64,000 nt of DNA from Flavobacterium pectinovorum (GTDB lineage: Bacteria > Bacteroidota > Bacteroidia > Flavobacteriales > Flavobacteriaceae). The stretch lies in the NCBI RefSeq assembly GCF_022802975.1, contig NZ_JAFEVZ010000014.1, forward strand, positions 62,001-126,000, written 5' to 3'. Numbering within the stretch: position 1 is the stretch's first letter; each line of letters opens with the position of its first letter. Both the position numbers and the translations under genes were made by a program. Positions 33,734 through 41,989 of this stretch are shown here, in pieces. The notes under the pieces were generated by a model. It was not told the origin of the DNA. It saw only the letters and a list, made by a program, of their open reading frames with translations, and searched no databases.

Positions 33734-34570
33734 TTAATGATGTAATTCGGTTCCGCACTCGTGACAGAATTTAGCATTGTCAAAATGAAGCTGTGAACCG
33801 CAGATCTGACAGGTGGTTTTTGTAGAAACGGTATTGTTTCGGAGACTTTTTTTAGCAAATTCGGCTGTTACGATTCCGGTTGGAACGGCTATGATTCCGT
33901 AACCCAAAATCATGACCAGCGCCGCTATAAACTGTCCTAATGGAGTTTGAGGAGAAATATCTCCGTAACCCACGGTTGTCAGTGTTACAATTGTCCAGTA
34001 GATCCCCATTGGGATACTCGTAAATCCGGAATCTTTTCCTTCGACAAGATACATTATGGTACCAATTATTACTGTGCTGATAAGGACAAAATAGATAAAA
34101 ACCAGAATCTTTTCCTTGCTGGCGTCAATCGCTTCTTTCAACTGAAATGACTGATGTGAAATTTGAGGGAGCTGGAGAATTTTGAATAATCGTAGGAAGC
34201 GCAGAGCTCTTACGATTGATAAAATGCTTGCACCGGGGAAAAATATCGATAAGTACATGGGTAAAACGGCGAGTAAATCGATGATTCCGTAAAAACTGAA
34301 AATATATTTTATAGGTTTTTGAATGGAAATAATCCTTAAGGCATATTCAATTGTAAAAAATGCGGTGATTATCCATTCGCATATCCATAACTGATAATGA
34401 TATTTGGAACTGATGCCCTGAACAGTGTCGAGCATTATCAATAAAACGCTTAATAAAATCAAACCTAAAAGAACCAAATCGAACATTCGGCCTAAAATGG
34501 TATTGGTGCCATAAAGAACGATTTTGACTTTTTCCCTGAAGATTTCGTATTGTGATTTTTTGTTTTTCAT
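33734..34570 (-). CDS. Voltage-gated-type potassium channel with C-terminal zinc ribbon
   Basis: A 278-residue six-helix ion channel. The S4-like helix ILSIVRALRFLRLFKILQLP carries regularly spaced arginines, and the pore has TLTTVGYGDISPQTPLGQ with the TVGYGD potassium selectivity filter. After the last helix (about 205-230, FIAALVMILGYGIIAVPTGI) comes a short zinc ribbon, CQICG then CHECG. The ribbon is an addition to the usual Kv-like bacterial channel and may sense metal or redox state or help assembly. Confidence 0.92.
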   Translation of the reverse strand: MKNKKSQYEIFREKVKIVLYGTNTILGRMFDLVLLGLILLSVLLIMLDTVQGISSKYHYQLWICEWIITAFFTIEYALRIISIQKPIKYIFSFYGIIDLLAVLPMYLSIFFPGASILSIVRALRFLRLFKILQLPQISHQSFQLKEAIDASKEKILVFIYFVLISTVIIGTIMYLVEGKDSGFTSIPMGIYWTIVTLTTVGYGDISPQTPLGQFIAALVMILGYGIIAVPTGIVTAEFAKKSLRNNTVSTKTTCQICGSQLHFDNAKFCHECGTELHH

Positions 34571-34600
34571 ATCCTTAAAGATAATGAAAGTTTTGTTTTA

Positions 34601-35962
34601 CTAAAAATGAAGTGTTTTTAATGATTTGCTTTTTCGGATGTAATTCTGAATGATGTTTTTTACGTCACGATTGTGCTGCATCGGAATCAGGATTTTCTTC
34701 AGGATTTCGATATTGGTAATCTGATAATTTAAATCATAATAGGCATAGCCTTTGTAGATGCCGTTTTCGATTAAAATAGCACTTCTTTCGCTTACGTTTC
34801 GGCCTCTGTCGAGCAAAATCATACTTTTGTTTTCGAAACTGTTTTCAGAAATAAACTGCTGTACCCTTAAATTGTAAATTTCAGGCGTTACTTCGCCAAG
34901 ACAAGCCCCGTCGCATTCTTTGATTTTGTACTGAAAACACTCTTTTTTGGTCTGATATAAACCATTTAATTTTTGGCACAAATGATACTTTGCCGTGAAT
35001 TTGAAAAGTGCATTTTTGCCTTCCTGTAAAGTAGCAAACGAAGTGATTTCTTTTTTGCGCCCGTCTGCTTTTTCAAGTTTTAGGTTGATGTAACCATTAG
35101 TGTCTTTCTCTGCATATAAGGCATATTGAAAAATCGTTTTGCGTTGTGAACGGTTATATCTTGGGCGGTTTATTTTAATTTCTTCACTTTCTTTTAATAG
35201 TGCAATCAACTCGCTTCCGGTTTCTTCATAGGTGATGGTAAAAACTTCTGCCTGTATTTTTTTGCTTTTGGTCGTAATTCCTGTAAAATGCTGATTGACT
35301 CTTTTTTTGATGTTCTGGCTTTTGCCAATGTAAATTAAAGTTCCTCCTTCGTTATGAATGTAATAAACTCCGGTTTTAGAAGGCATTTGACTTACAATAT
35401 CCTGAAGTTTTGGAGAAATTCCCTTTTCAATTTCGAATTTTACAAAATCTTTGACGATGGTTTTTTCCAGGTCTTTTTCGAGTAATATTTTGAATAACTT
35501 GGTTGTGGCAATAGCATCTCCGCTTGCACGATGTCTGTCGGCTATTGGAATCCCGAGTGAACGGACTAATTTTCCTAAACTGTAAGAAGGCTGTTCCGGA
35601 ATTAATCTTTTGGCAAGTTCGACGGTACAAAGTGTTTTAGATTCGAAGTTATAACCTAAACGTCTGAATTCGGTACGCAGGATTCTATAGTCAAAAGAGG
35701 CATTGTGTGCTACAATAATACAATCAGAAGTGATTTCGATAATTCGTTTGGCAACTTCAAAAAACTTAGGAGCAGACTCCAGCATAGCATTGTTGATTCC
35801 GGTTAATTTAGCCACAAAAGGCTGAATCGGAATCTCGGGATTGACAAGGCTGATGAATTGATCAACGACTTCGTGTCCATCAAATTTATAGATGGCGATT
35901 TCGGTAATTCCTTCTTCATTGAATTGTCCTCCGGTGGTTTCTATGTCTAGTATTGCGTACAT
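34601..35962 (-). CDS. DEDDh exonuclease fused to a GIY-YIG nuclease (UvrC/Cho-like)
   Basis: A two-nuclease fusion of 453 residues. Residues 1-170 are a DnaQ-type 3'-5' exonuclease: AILDIETTGG (D, E), IIVAHNASFDYRILRTEF (D) and HRASGDAIAT (H, D). From about 198 a GIY-YIG domain follows (TGVYYIHNEGGTLIYIGKSQ, then KKRVNQHF), related to UvrC/Cho, which cuts 3' of lesions. The C-terminal 150 residues contain CFQYKIKECDGACLGEV, the cysteine-bearing segment found in UvrC-like proteins. The codon before MYAILD is a TTG two codons upstream; I choose the ATG at 35962. The fusion is known in several phyla and is probably used in repair. Confidence 0.92.
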   Translation of the reverse strand: MYAILDIETTGGQFNEEGITEIAIYKFDGHEVVDQFISLVNPEIPIQPFVAKLTGINNAMLESAPKFFEVAKRIIEITSDCIIVAHNASFDYRILRTEFRRLGYNFESKTLCTVELAKRLIPEQPSYSLGKLVRSLGIPIADRHRASGDAIATTKLFKILLEKDLEKTIVKDFVKFEIEKGISPKLQDIVSQMPSKTGVYYIHNEGGTLIYIGKSQNIKKRVNQHFTGITTKSKKIQAEVFTITYEETGSELIALLKESEEIKINRPRYNRSQRKTIFQYALYAEKDTNGYINLKLEKADGRKKEITSFATLQEGKNALFKFTAKYHLCQKLNGLYQTKKECFQYKIKECDGACLGEVTPEIYNLRVQQFISENSFENKSMILLDRGRNVSERSAILIENGIYKGYAYYDLNYQITNIEILKKILIPMQHNRDVKNIIQNYIRKSKSLKTLHF

Positions 35963-35964
35963 TT

Positions 35965-36085
35965 TCAAATGTCAAAAATCAATGGCAATATCAAAAATCA
36001 ATATCAATTGCAATGTCAAAAATCAATGTCTTAAAATTGAAATTCTTTATTGAAATTGTCATTGCCATTGTTATTGTTATTGAAA
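35965..36085. repeat. CAAAAATCAATGGCAATA-type tandem short repeats, left cluster
   Basis: AATGTCAAAAATCAATGGCA, ATATCAAAAATCAATATCAA and AATGTCAAAAATCAATGTC in tandem, then the inverted form ATTGTCATTGCCATTGTTAT. It mirrors the cluster at 36437-36543 on the other side of the four-helix-bundle gene. Confidence 0.8.
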
Positions 36086-36088
36086 AAA

Positions 36089-36436
36089 TTACTTTTTATT
36101 TATTATCATTTTTGATGAAATTGCAATAAGTTGTTCTACTTCTGTTAGAAGTTTATTTCTTTTGTCGTTATCACCTTCTTTTATATAATCTAATATTTTT
36201 AAAGAATTTCTGGATTCTTTTAACTCTTTTACAACTAAGGAAACTTTAAAAATAAAATCTTTATCTGTTATGGTTCCCTGGGCTTCTCCAAAATTTAAAG
36301 AAGCACTTCCGGATGATCTGATTAACTGGTTTTTATAATATTCATTTTCAAATAGTTTTTCAAGCTGTCTCGTAAAGAAAATACATTCTCCGGCAAAACG
36401 AACTAGTCTATCTTCAAAATTGAATATTTTTTCCAT
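36089..36436 (-). CDS. Four-helix-bundle protein, 23S rRNA intervening-sequence type
   Basis: A 115-residue helical protein of the S23 / four helix bundle family: FNFEDRLVRFAGECIFFTRQ, LIRSSGSASLNFGEAQG, KDFIFKVSLVVKELKESRNS, then a last helix with LIAISSKMIINKK. The family was first seen in intervening sequences of 23S rRNA genes and is related to Avd accessory proteins of diversity-generating retroelements. Here it is a free-standing gene, flanked on both sides by the same short-repeat clusters, so it looks like the cargo of a small repeat-bounded element. No retroelement is present. Confidence 0.88.
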   Translation of the reverse strand: MEKIFNFEDRLVRFAGECIFFTRQLEKLFENEYYKNQLIRSSGSASLNFGEAQGTITDKDFIFKVSLVVKELKESRNSLKILDYIKEGDNDKRNKLLTEVEQLIAISSKMIINKK

Positions 36437-36543
36437 TTAAAATTTAAAATTGCATTGCCATTGACTTTTGATATTGCCATTGTCATTGATTTTTGATATT
36501 GCCATTGTCATTGATTTTTGATATTGCAATTGATATTGAAAAA
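36437..36543. repeat. CAAAAATCAATGGCAATA-type tandem short repeats, right cluster
   Basis: GCCATTGACTTTTGATATTG, CCATTGTCATTGATTTTTGA (twice in tandem, about 30-bp period) and GCAATTGATATTGA, the inverse of the cluster at 35965-36085. It ends exactly at the YggS gene. Confidence 0.85.
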
Positions 36544-37233
36544 TCATCTTCCTCCAAAAATACTGCTTCCAATCCTGACCATTGTGCTTCCGCATTCAAT
36601 GGCAAGTTGGTAATCGCCGGACATTCCCATTGAAATCGTTGAAAAATGCGCTGCTGTAGAAATACATTGCTGTGTATCCCGGCATTGTGCATCTTTGTTT
36701 TGAAGCGAATCAAAAATTGATTTTAAATGCAGAAATTCTTTTTTGATTTGATTTTGGTTTTCTGTAAAAGTTGCCATTCCCATCAATCCTAAGATACGAA
36801 TATTTTTCATTTCTTTAAATTCAGAAGAAGACAATAAGGCGGTCAGTTCTTTTTTGTCCAGACCAAATTTTGTTTCTTCTTCGGCAATATATATCTGAAG
36901 CAGGCAATCAATAACCCGATTGTTTTTTAACGCCTGTTTGTTGATTTCCTGTAATAATTTCAAACTGTCAACCCCATGAATCAAACTGACAAACGGCGCC
37001 ATAAATTTCACCTTATTTGACTGAACATGACCAATCATGTGCCATTGAATGTCTTTTGGCATTTGTTCATATTTATCTGCCATTTCCTGAATTTTGTTTT
37101 CTCCAAAAATGCGCTGGCCGGCTTCGTAAGCCTGCATCAAATCTGAAACAGGTTTGGTTTTAGAAACAGCAACCAGGGTTACGTGCTCAGGTAAACTTTC
37201 TTTGATTGTATTTAAATTTGATGCTATTGACAT
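36544..37233 (-). CDS. YggS-family PLP homeostasis protein
   Basis: A 229-residue PLP-binding protein of the YggS/PROSC family that buffers free PLP and has no known catalytic turnover. It has the alanine-racemase N-terminal barrel: LVAVSKTKPVSDLM (PLP lysine), FGENKIQEM, WHMIGHVQSNKV and the C-terminal SMGMSGDYQLAIECGSTMVR that binds the phosphate. IGSSIFGGR is the standard C-terminus. It is 12 bp from the next gene (3-hydroxybutyryl-CoA dehydrogenase) on the same strand. Confidence 0.95.
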   Translation of the reverse strand: MSIASNLNTIKESLPEHVTLVAVSKTKPVSDLMQAYEAGQRIFGENKIQEMADKYEQMPKDIQWHMIGHVQSNKVKFMAPFVSLIHGVDSLKLLQEINKQALKNNRVIDCLLQIYIAEEETKFGLDKKELTALLSSSEFKEMKNIRILGLMGMATFTENQNQIKKEFLHLKSIFDSLQNKDAQCRDTQQCISTAAHFSTISMGMSGDYQLAIECGSTMVRIGSSIFGGR

Positions 37234-37245
37234 GATAATTCTTTT

Positions 37246-38139
37246 TTATGAAAGAATAAACTGCTTCGAGATCTTCTCAGCCTTTTTACTTTCGCTGTAA
37301 TCATAAAAACCTTCTCCGGATTTTACACCCAGTTTCCCGGCTCTAACCATATTCACTAATAATGGGCAAGGAGCGTATTTCGGGTTTTTAAATCCGTCGT
37401 ACATAACATTTAAAATGGCAAGACAAACGTCAAGACCAATAAAATCAGCTAATTGAAGTGGTCCCATTGGATGTCCCATTCCTAATTTCATTACAGTATC
37501 GATTTCATAAACTCCGGCTACTTTGTTGTATAACGTTTCAATTGCCTCGTTTAGCATAGGCATTAAAATTCTATTGGCTACAAAACCCGGATAATCGTTT
37601 ACTTCAACCGGAACTTTACCCAGTTTTTCAGATAAATTCATGATGATTTTGGTGACTTCATCGCTGGTATTGTACCCGCGAATGATTTCGACCAGTTTCA
37701 TAATCGGTACCGGATTCATAAAATGCATTCCGATAACACGTTCCGGATGTGCAACGACAGCACCGATTTGCGTGATTGAAATAGAAGAAGTGTTCGTTGC
37801 TAGAATTGTATTATGGGAACAATATTCGTTTAACTGTTTGAAAATATTCAGTTTCAACTCTACATTTTCTGTTGCTGCTTCGACTACCAAATCAACTCCA
37901 ACAACGCCGTCTTTTAGATCTGTATAGGTAATGATATTGGTAATAGTTCTGGCAACATCTTCCTGTGAAATGGTACCTTTAGCTAACATTCGTTCCAGAT
38001 TAGCAGCAATAGTTGCTATTCCTTTATCTAATGATTTTTCAGAAACATCAATTAGTTTTACGGTAAAACCGCTTTGCGCAAAAGTATGAGCAATTCCGTT
38101 ACCCATTGTTCCTGCACCAATTACAGCTATCGTTTTCAT
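37246..38139 (-). CDS. hbd: 3-hydroxybutyryl-CoA dehydrogenase
   Basis: A 297-residue NAD(P)-dependent enzyme interconverting acetoacetyl-CoA and 3-hydroxybutyryl-CoA. AVIGAGTMGNGIAHTFAQSG is the Rossmann loop, TNTSSISI and MHFMNPVPIMKLVEIIRG hold the catalytic Ser/His, and NDYPGFVANRILMPMLNEAI leads into the C-terminal helical domain (GMGHPMGPLQLADFIGLD). It begins on the base after the stop of the upstream hypothetical gene, so these genes form an operon ending in YggS. Confidence 0.95.
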   Translation of the reverse strand: MKTIAVIGAGTMGNGIAHTFAQSGFTVKLIDVSEKSLDKGIATIAANLERMLAKGTISQEDVARTITNIITYTDLKDGVVGVDLVVEAATENVELKLNIFKQLNEYCSHNTILATNTSSISITQIGAVVAHPERVIGMHFMNPVPIMKLVEIIRGYNTSDEVTKIIMNLSEKLGKVPVEVNDYPGFVANRILMPMLNEAIETLYNKVAGVYEIDTVMKLGMGHPMGPLQLADFIGLDVCLAILNVMYDGFKNPKYAPCPLLVNMVRAGKLGVKSGEGFYDYSESKKAEKISKQFILS

Positions 38140-38736
38140 TTATATATTAGGATTAAAATTGAAGTATTTATCTAAATCATCTTTAATTATTTCATATTCA
38201 TTGTCATTGATATAGTCATTGGTATAAAGCCAAATATATCTTTCATATTGAATGTTATAAGGTAATACAGGGTCAACTAAAAAATATTTTTTTCTGTAAA
38301 ACTGTGTTTGTTTCTGATAAATGGCTTCAATAAAATGATCGACTTCCAAAGCATTTTTTTTAGTATAAATGAAATACAAATGTTTGGTTGCCTCTAAATG
38401 TACTTCGTCATGTCCCTCAGAAATATTTTTTATCATTATCACAAAAGGAGTAATTAGGCATAGGTATAAAACGGGCAATGATAATGGCGGAGCATTATTG
38501 GTTACAATTATTAGACTTAAAGCTAATAAGACATTTAGAAAAATCGAAAGATATAAACCGATTGCGAATTTGTCGTCTCTGTTTTTTTGGGTGTATTTTG
38601 ATTTTTTTATGTCTTCTAATGGAATATTATAACTTAATTTATGCTTTGCAGTATTTAAATTTACAAAAAGAACTTCGTCTAATATCTCAAAAGATTGTTT
38701 AGAATATTTAAATTTGATTTCTAGTTTATTGTTCAT
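38140..38736 (-). CDS. Hypothetical membrane protein
   Basis: About 198 residues, start taken at ATG 38736 (MNNKLEIKFKYS). Two adjacent hydrophobic segments (about 57-77 and 81-101, LYLSIFLNVLLALSLIIV and LPVLYLCLITPFVIMI) divide a small N-terminal beta-rich part from a C-terminal soluble part that has many aromatic residues (YIWLYTNDYINDNEYEIIKD). The order resembles small PH-like membrane proteins, but I recognise no family. It is packed tightly: 1 bp from the Gfo/Idh gene and 0 bp from hbd. Confidence 0.6.
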   Translation of the reverse strand: MNNKLEIKFKYSKQSFEILDEVLFVNLNTAKHKLSYNIPLEDIKKSKYTQKNRDDKFAIGLYLSIFLNVLLALSLIIVTNNAPPLSLPVLYLCLITPFVIMIKNISEGHDEVHLEATKHLYFIYTKKNALEVDHFIEAIYQKQTQFYRKKYFLVDPVLPYNIQYERYIWLYTNDYINDNEYEIIKDDLDKYFNFNPNI

Positions 38737-38737
38737 T

Positions 38738-39703
38738 TTATTTTTTAAAACAATCAATAATCTGATAGGCAACTCTTAGTGCATCTGTAGCCTGTTCAAG
38801 CGTTACAACCGGAATTGTGTCGTTATTGATGGCATCTGCAAATGAATTTAATTCGTCTAAAATGGCGTTGTTTTGTTCAACATCCGGATTTGTAAAATAA
38901 ATTTGTTTTTTTACACCTTCAGCATTTTGAAGAATCATGTCAAAATCTCCCGGAACTTCAGGAGCATCTTTCATACGAACCACTTCGCATTTTTTCTCCA
39001 GAAAATCAACCGAAATGTAGGCGTCTTTTTGAAAAAAACGAGTTTTACGCATGTTTTTCATCGAAATTCGGCTGGCAGTTAAATTAGCAACACAGCCATT
39101 TTCGAATTCAATTCGGGCATTGGCAATATCTGGGGTTTCACTGATTACTGAAACTCCGCTGGCATTGATATTTTTAACTTTTGAATTAACCACGCTTAAA
39201 ATCGCATCAATATCATGAATCATTAAATCCAAAACTACAGGCACATCAGTTCCGCGAGGATTGAACTCAGCCAAACGATGTGTTTCGATGAACATCGGAT
39301 TTTCGATCATGTTTTTGGTGGCAATAAACGCAGGGTTAAAGCGTTCTACGTGACCAACCTGACCTTTTACGCTGTATTCATTAGCCAAAGCGATAATTTC
39401 TTCGGCTTCTTCAACAGTGTTGGCAATAGGTTTTTCTATGAAAATATGTTTTCCTGATTTGATGGCTACTTTGGCGCATTTGTAGTGCGAAAGGGTTGGG
39501 GTTACAATATCGATTACATCCACGGCGTGGATTAATTTTGCAATTGTGTTGAAGTTTTTATAGCCGAACTCTTTTGAAATTCTTTCGGCATTTTCCTGAT
39601 TTTCGTCGTAAAATCCAACTAATTCGTATTGGTCAGATTGTTGTAATAAGCGTAAATGTATTTTACCTAAGTGACCAGCACCTAAAACTCCTACTTTTAA
39701 CAT
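38738..39703 (-). CDS. Gfo/Idh/MocA-family oxidoreductase
   Basis: A 321-residue NAD(P)-dependent dehydrogenase. VGVLGAGHLGKIHLRLLQ is the Rossmann loop, HIFIEKPIANTVEEAEE carries the conserved EKP lysine, and GQVGHVERFNPAF plus LDLMIHDIDAILSV supply the active-site histidine and aspartate. The substrate, usually a sugar or cyclic polyol, cannot be deduced. It is the first gene of a tight group that runs through a membrane protein and hbd to YggS. Confidence 0.9.
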   Translation of the reverse strand: MLKVGVLGAGHLGKIHLRLLQQSDQYELVGFYDENQENAERISKEFGYKNFNTIAKLIHAVDVIDIVTPTLSHYKCAKVAIKSGKHIFIEKPIANTVEEAEEIIALANEYSVKGQVGHVERFNPAFIATKNMIENPMFIETHRLAEFNPRGTDVPVVLDLMIHDIDAILSVVNSKVKNINASGVSVISETPDIANARIEFENGCVANLTASRISMKNMRKTRFFQKDAYISVDFLEKKCEVVRMKDAPEVPGDFDMILQNAEGVKKQIYFTNPDVEQNNAILDELNSFADAINNDTIPVVTLEQATDALRVAYQIIDCFKK

Positions 39704-39789
39704 GAGAAATGTATTTTAAACAAAAATAGAATTTATTTGTTGAAAGTGAAAGTTTAGTTAAGACAAAGTAAAAATATTTTGTAATAGTT

Positions 39790-40512
39790 TTAAAGACTTA
39801 ATTTCTCTTTAAAGTTATTGGTTTGTCTTCGGGATATTTCGACTTTGATCTCTTTTGGAAGATGCACTAAGAGATTACCGCTAAACCAAGGATCTATTTT
39901 GGCAATATATTCTACATTTATAATCTGATTTCGATTGGCTCTGAAAAAAAAATCTTCGGGTAATTTTTCTTCGATCTGATTTAACGATTTATTGATTATG
40001 GCTTTTTGATCCTGAAAAAATATCTTGGTGTAATTGCCGTCAACTTCAAATAAAAAGATATCGAAAATTTTTACGAGCCAGCATTTTTCGCCGTCACGAA
40101 TAAAAATTTGATTGCTTAAAGTTAGTTTTTTACTGTTTTTTTCTTCTTTTTCGATTAAATTCTGACTAACTTTTTCAATTGCCTGAGCAAATCTTTTTGG
40201 ATTTATTGGTTTTAATAAATAATCCAAAGCATTATACTCAAAAGATTTAATAGCGTATTCGTCAAAAGCAGTTGTGAAAACTGTAATGGGTATTTTGTCG
40301 AGCATTTCCAACAATTCAAAACCATCTTTTTCAGGCATGTTGATGTCTAAAAAAAGCAAATCGGGCTGTGTTTCCTGTATTAATTTAAAACCTGAGTCTA
40401 CATTTTCTGCTTCTCCTATAATTTCAATTTCAGGATGATTTTTGATTAATTCTTTTAATTCGTTTCTCGCCAAACGAGAATCTTCAACAATGACCGCTTT
40501 TATTTTTTTCAT
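39790..40512 (-). CDS. LytTR-family response regulator
   Basis: A 240-residue response regulator. The receiver (about 1-120) has VEDSRLARN, the phospho-acceptor aspartate in LLFLDINMPEKDGFE, TTAFDEYAIKSFEY and a lysine in YLLKPINPKRF. The output is a LytTR DNA-binding domain (about 140-240; WLVKIFDIFLFEVDGNYTKI, PEDFFFRANRNQIINVEYI). LytTR proteins bind pairs of 9-bp direct repeats. It is 2 bp downstream of its kinase. A strong candidate site for it lies upstream of the peptide/peptidase operon at 44750-44779. Confidence 0.95.
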   Translation of the reverse strand: MKKIKAVIVEDSRLARNELKELIKNHPEIEIIGEAENVDSGFKLIQETQPDLLFLDINMPEKDGFELLEMLDKIPITVFTTAFDEYAIKSFEYNALDYLLKPINPKRFAQAIEKVSQNLIEKEEKNSKKLTLSNQIFIRDGEKCWLVKIFDIFLFEVDGNYTKIFFQDQKAIINKSLNQIEEKLPEDFFFRANRNQIINVEYIAKIDPWFSGNLLVHLPKEIKVEISRRQTNNFKEKLSL

Positions 40513-40514
40513 AC

Positions 40515-41588
40515 CTAATATATTGGAATAATTATTTTGGCAACTACTTCATTTTCTATTTCCTGCAATTTAAAACTGGCTTGTTCTCCATAAATTAAAT
40601 GCAGTCTTTTTTCGATGTTTTTAATTCCTAATTCAGTAGAATCTTTTTCGATAGTGAGTATTCCTGTATTCGAAACTAAAATAATCAGATTATTGTTTTC
40701 TTTTTTGGTTTTTAATGCAATTTGCCCACCATCTTTTAATTTAGCAATTCCATGTTTGACAGCATTTTCTATCAACATTTGAATTATCATTGGCGGAATT
40801 TGTAGTTTTAATGTATCTTTTTCAATTTCAGAAATAAAATGTAAGCGTTCTTCGAGTTGAATTTTCGAAATTTCGATAAAGTTTTCTACCATTTCAATTT
40901 CTTCTTCCAAAGCAATTTTAGTTACATCGTTTTTTGTTAGCGAATAACGAAGCATTTCAGACAATCTTGTTATCATTTCTCTGGATTTCTCTGGATTTTC
41001 TAAAATTAATCCTCGAATATTATTCAGGCTATTAAACATAAAATGAGGATTGATCTGGCCTTTTAAAGCATTCAGTTGTGAATCTTTTAAGGTGTTTTCA
41101 ATTTCCATTCGGTCCATCTTGTTGTTCCTGATCTGCGACGTTGTTTGGTAAATGGTGTAAACAACTATCCAAAGAAAGAAAACAGATGCCATTATAAAAA
41201 TAAAGATTACGTGTGCTTTTGCTGATTGCGATGGATGATCTAAAACCTCAGGTCTGTGATATATATAATGAAGCATTAAATAATTGTAAGCGATCAATGC
41301 TACATAATGAAGAATTGCAGACGTAAAAATTAAAATGAGCATTTTAATGATTTCCCAAAACTTAAAGTCATCCAGTTTAATATATCGGTCATAAACATAT
41401 TTTAAAGCCATTGAAACCGCTGTAAGCAAACAGATACCAAAAAAGTAATCTAATAACAGATGCCATTTTTTATATCCTAAAAAGTTTAACTCCGGAACGA
41501 TAATTTGAGGAATAATGAGTACTCCTAAATAGATAGTCCAAATAATGATTTGCACTAAAATGAAAACGTAATTCTTTTTTTGAAACAT
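40515..41588 (-). CDS. LytS-type membrane sensor histidine kinase
   Basis: A 357-residue sensor kinase of the His_kinase (LytS/YehU) family. Four membrane helices (about 8-28, 43-63, 83-105, 127-150) are followed by a coiled linker and QINPHFMFNSLNNIRGLILE, where the histidine is phosphorylated. The ATPase part is IPPMIIQMLIENAVKHGIAK (N box) and TELGIKNIEKRLHLIYGEQA (G box). No extracellular sensor domain is apparent, so the ligand must be sensed by the membrane part, as in peptide-sensing AgrC-like kinases of the LytTR class. It is preceded by a repeat element and the prolyl oligopeptidase terminator. Confidence 0.93.
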   Translation of the reverse strand: MFQKKNYVFILVQIIIWTIYLGVLIIPQIIVPELNFLGYKKWHLLLDYFFGICLLTAVSMALKYVYDRYIKLDDFKFWEIIKMLILIFTSAILHYVALIAYNYLMLHYIYHRPEVLDHPSQSAKAHVIFIFIMASVFFLWIVVYTIYQTTSQIRNNKMDRMEIENTLKDSQLNALKGQINPHFMFNSLNNIRGLILENPEKSREMITRLSEMLRYSLTKNDVTKIALEEEIEMVENFIEISKIQLEERLHFISEIEKDTLKLQIPPMIIQMLIENAVKHGIAKLKDGGQIALKTKKENNNLIILVSNTGILTIEKDSTELGIKNIEKRLHLIYGEQASFKLQEIENEVVAKIIIPIY

Positions 41589-41675
41589 TGCTTTATTTAT
41601 TTAGGATCCAAAGGGATTAATAACCAAGATTTTGAATATTATTTAACCCGTTGTCTGTAATTATTAAAAAACGTC

Positions 41676-41832
41676 AGTTCGAGTGTTTTTTGTGCAGAGA
41701 AACGGAACAAAACTTCTCGATACGCTCCGCACTCGAAGTGACGTGTATCGAGAACCGTTTTTAATGATAATTTTTCTGTTCTCGATACAATCCCGATGAA
41801 AAATCGGGATCACTCGAACTGACGAAAAATTA
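41676..41832. repeat. Inverted repeat with CGTCAGTTCGAGTG arms
   Basis: ACGTCAGTTCGAGTG near 41676 pairs with CACTCGAACTGACG ending 41832. In between are two TTCTCGATAC-type words and a GATTTTTC/GAAAAATC-like small hairpin. It fills the spacer upstream of the kinase gene. Confidence 0.8.
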
Positions 41833-41942
41833 TTATCAAAAACTAATTATACCTAACAGGTTATTTTAATATAAATTTAGAAAAACCATTTTGCTATGAA
41901 AATAGTCAAAGCTATAACTAATTTGATCATAATTTTAAGTTT

Positions 41943-41976
41943 AAAAAACTTTGGCAATTTTTAAATTGCCAAAGTT
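41943..41976 (-). terminator. Terminator of the peptide/prolyl-oligopeptidase operon
   Basis: Perfect 14-bp stem AACTTTGGCAATTT (41947-41960)/AAATTGCCAAAGTT (41963-41976), followed on the minus strand by a T run. It lies 13 bp after the peptidase stop and should separate this operon from the kinase. Confidence 0.85.
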
Positions 41977-41989
41977 ACATTTTTACTTA

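Noticed and set aside
35965..36543. Diversity-generating retroelement suggested by the Avd-like four-helix-bundle protein
   Set aside because: No reverse transcriptase, template or variable repeat is present.
41877..41930. 17-codon minus-strand ORF, MIKLVIALTIFIAKWFF
   Set aside because: Hydrophobic and near the peptide operon, but it lies after the operon terminator, is very short and has no paralogy with the three peptides.
41896..41964. 22-codon plus-strand ORF, MKIVKAITNLIIILSLKNFG-
   Set aside because: Reads into the terminator stem; likely a chance hydrophobic frame in AT-rich DNA.
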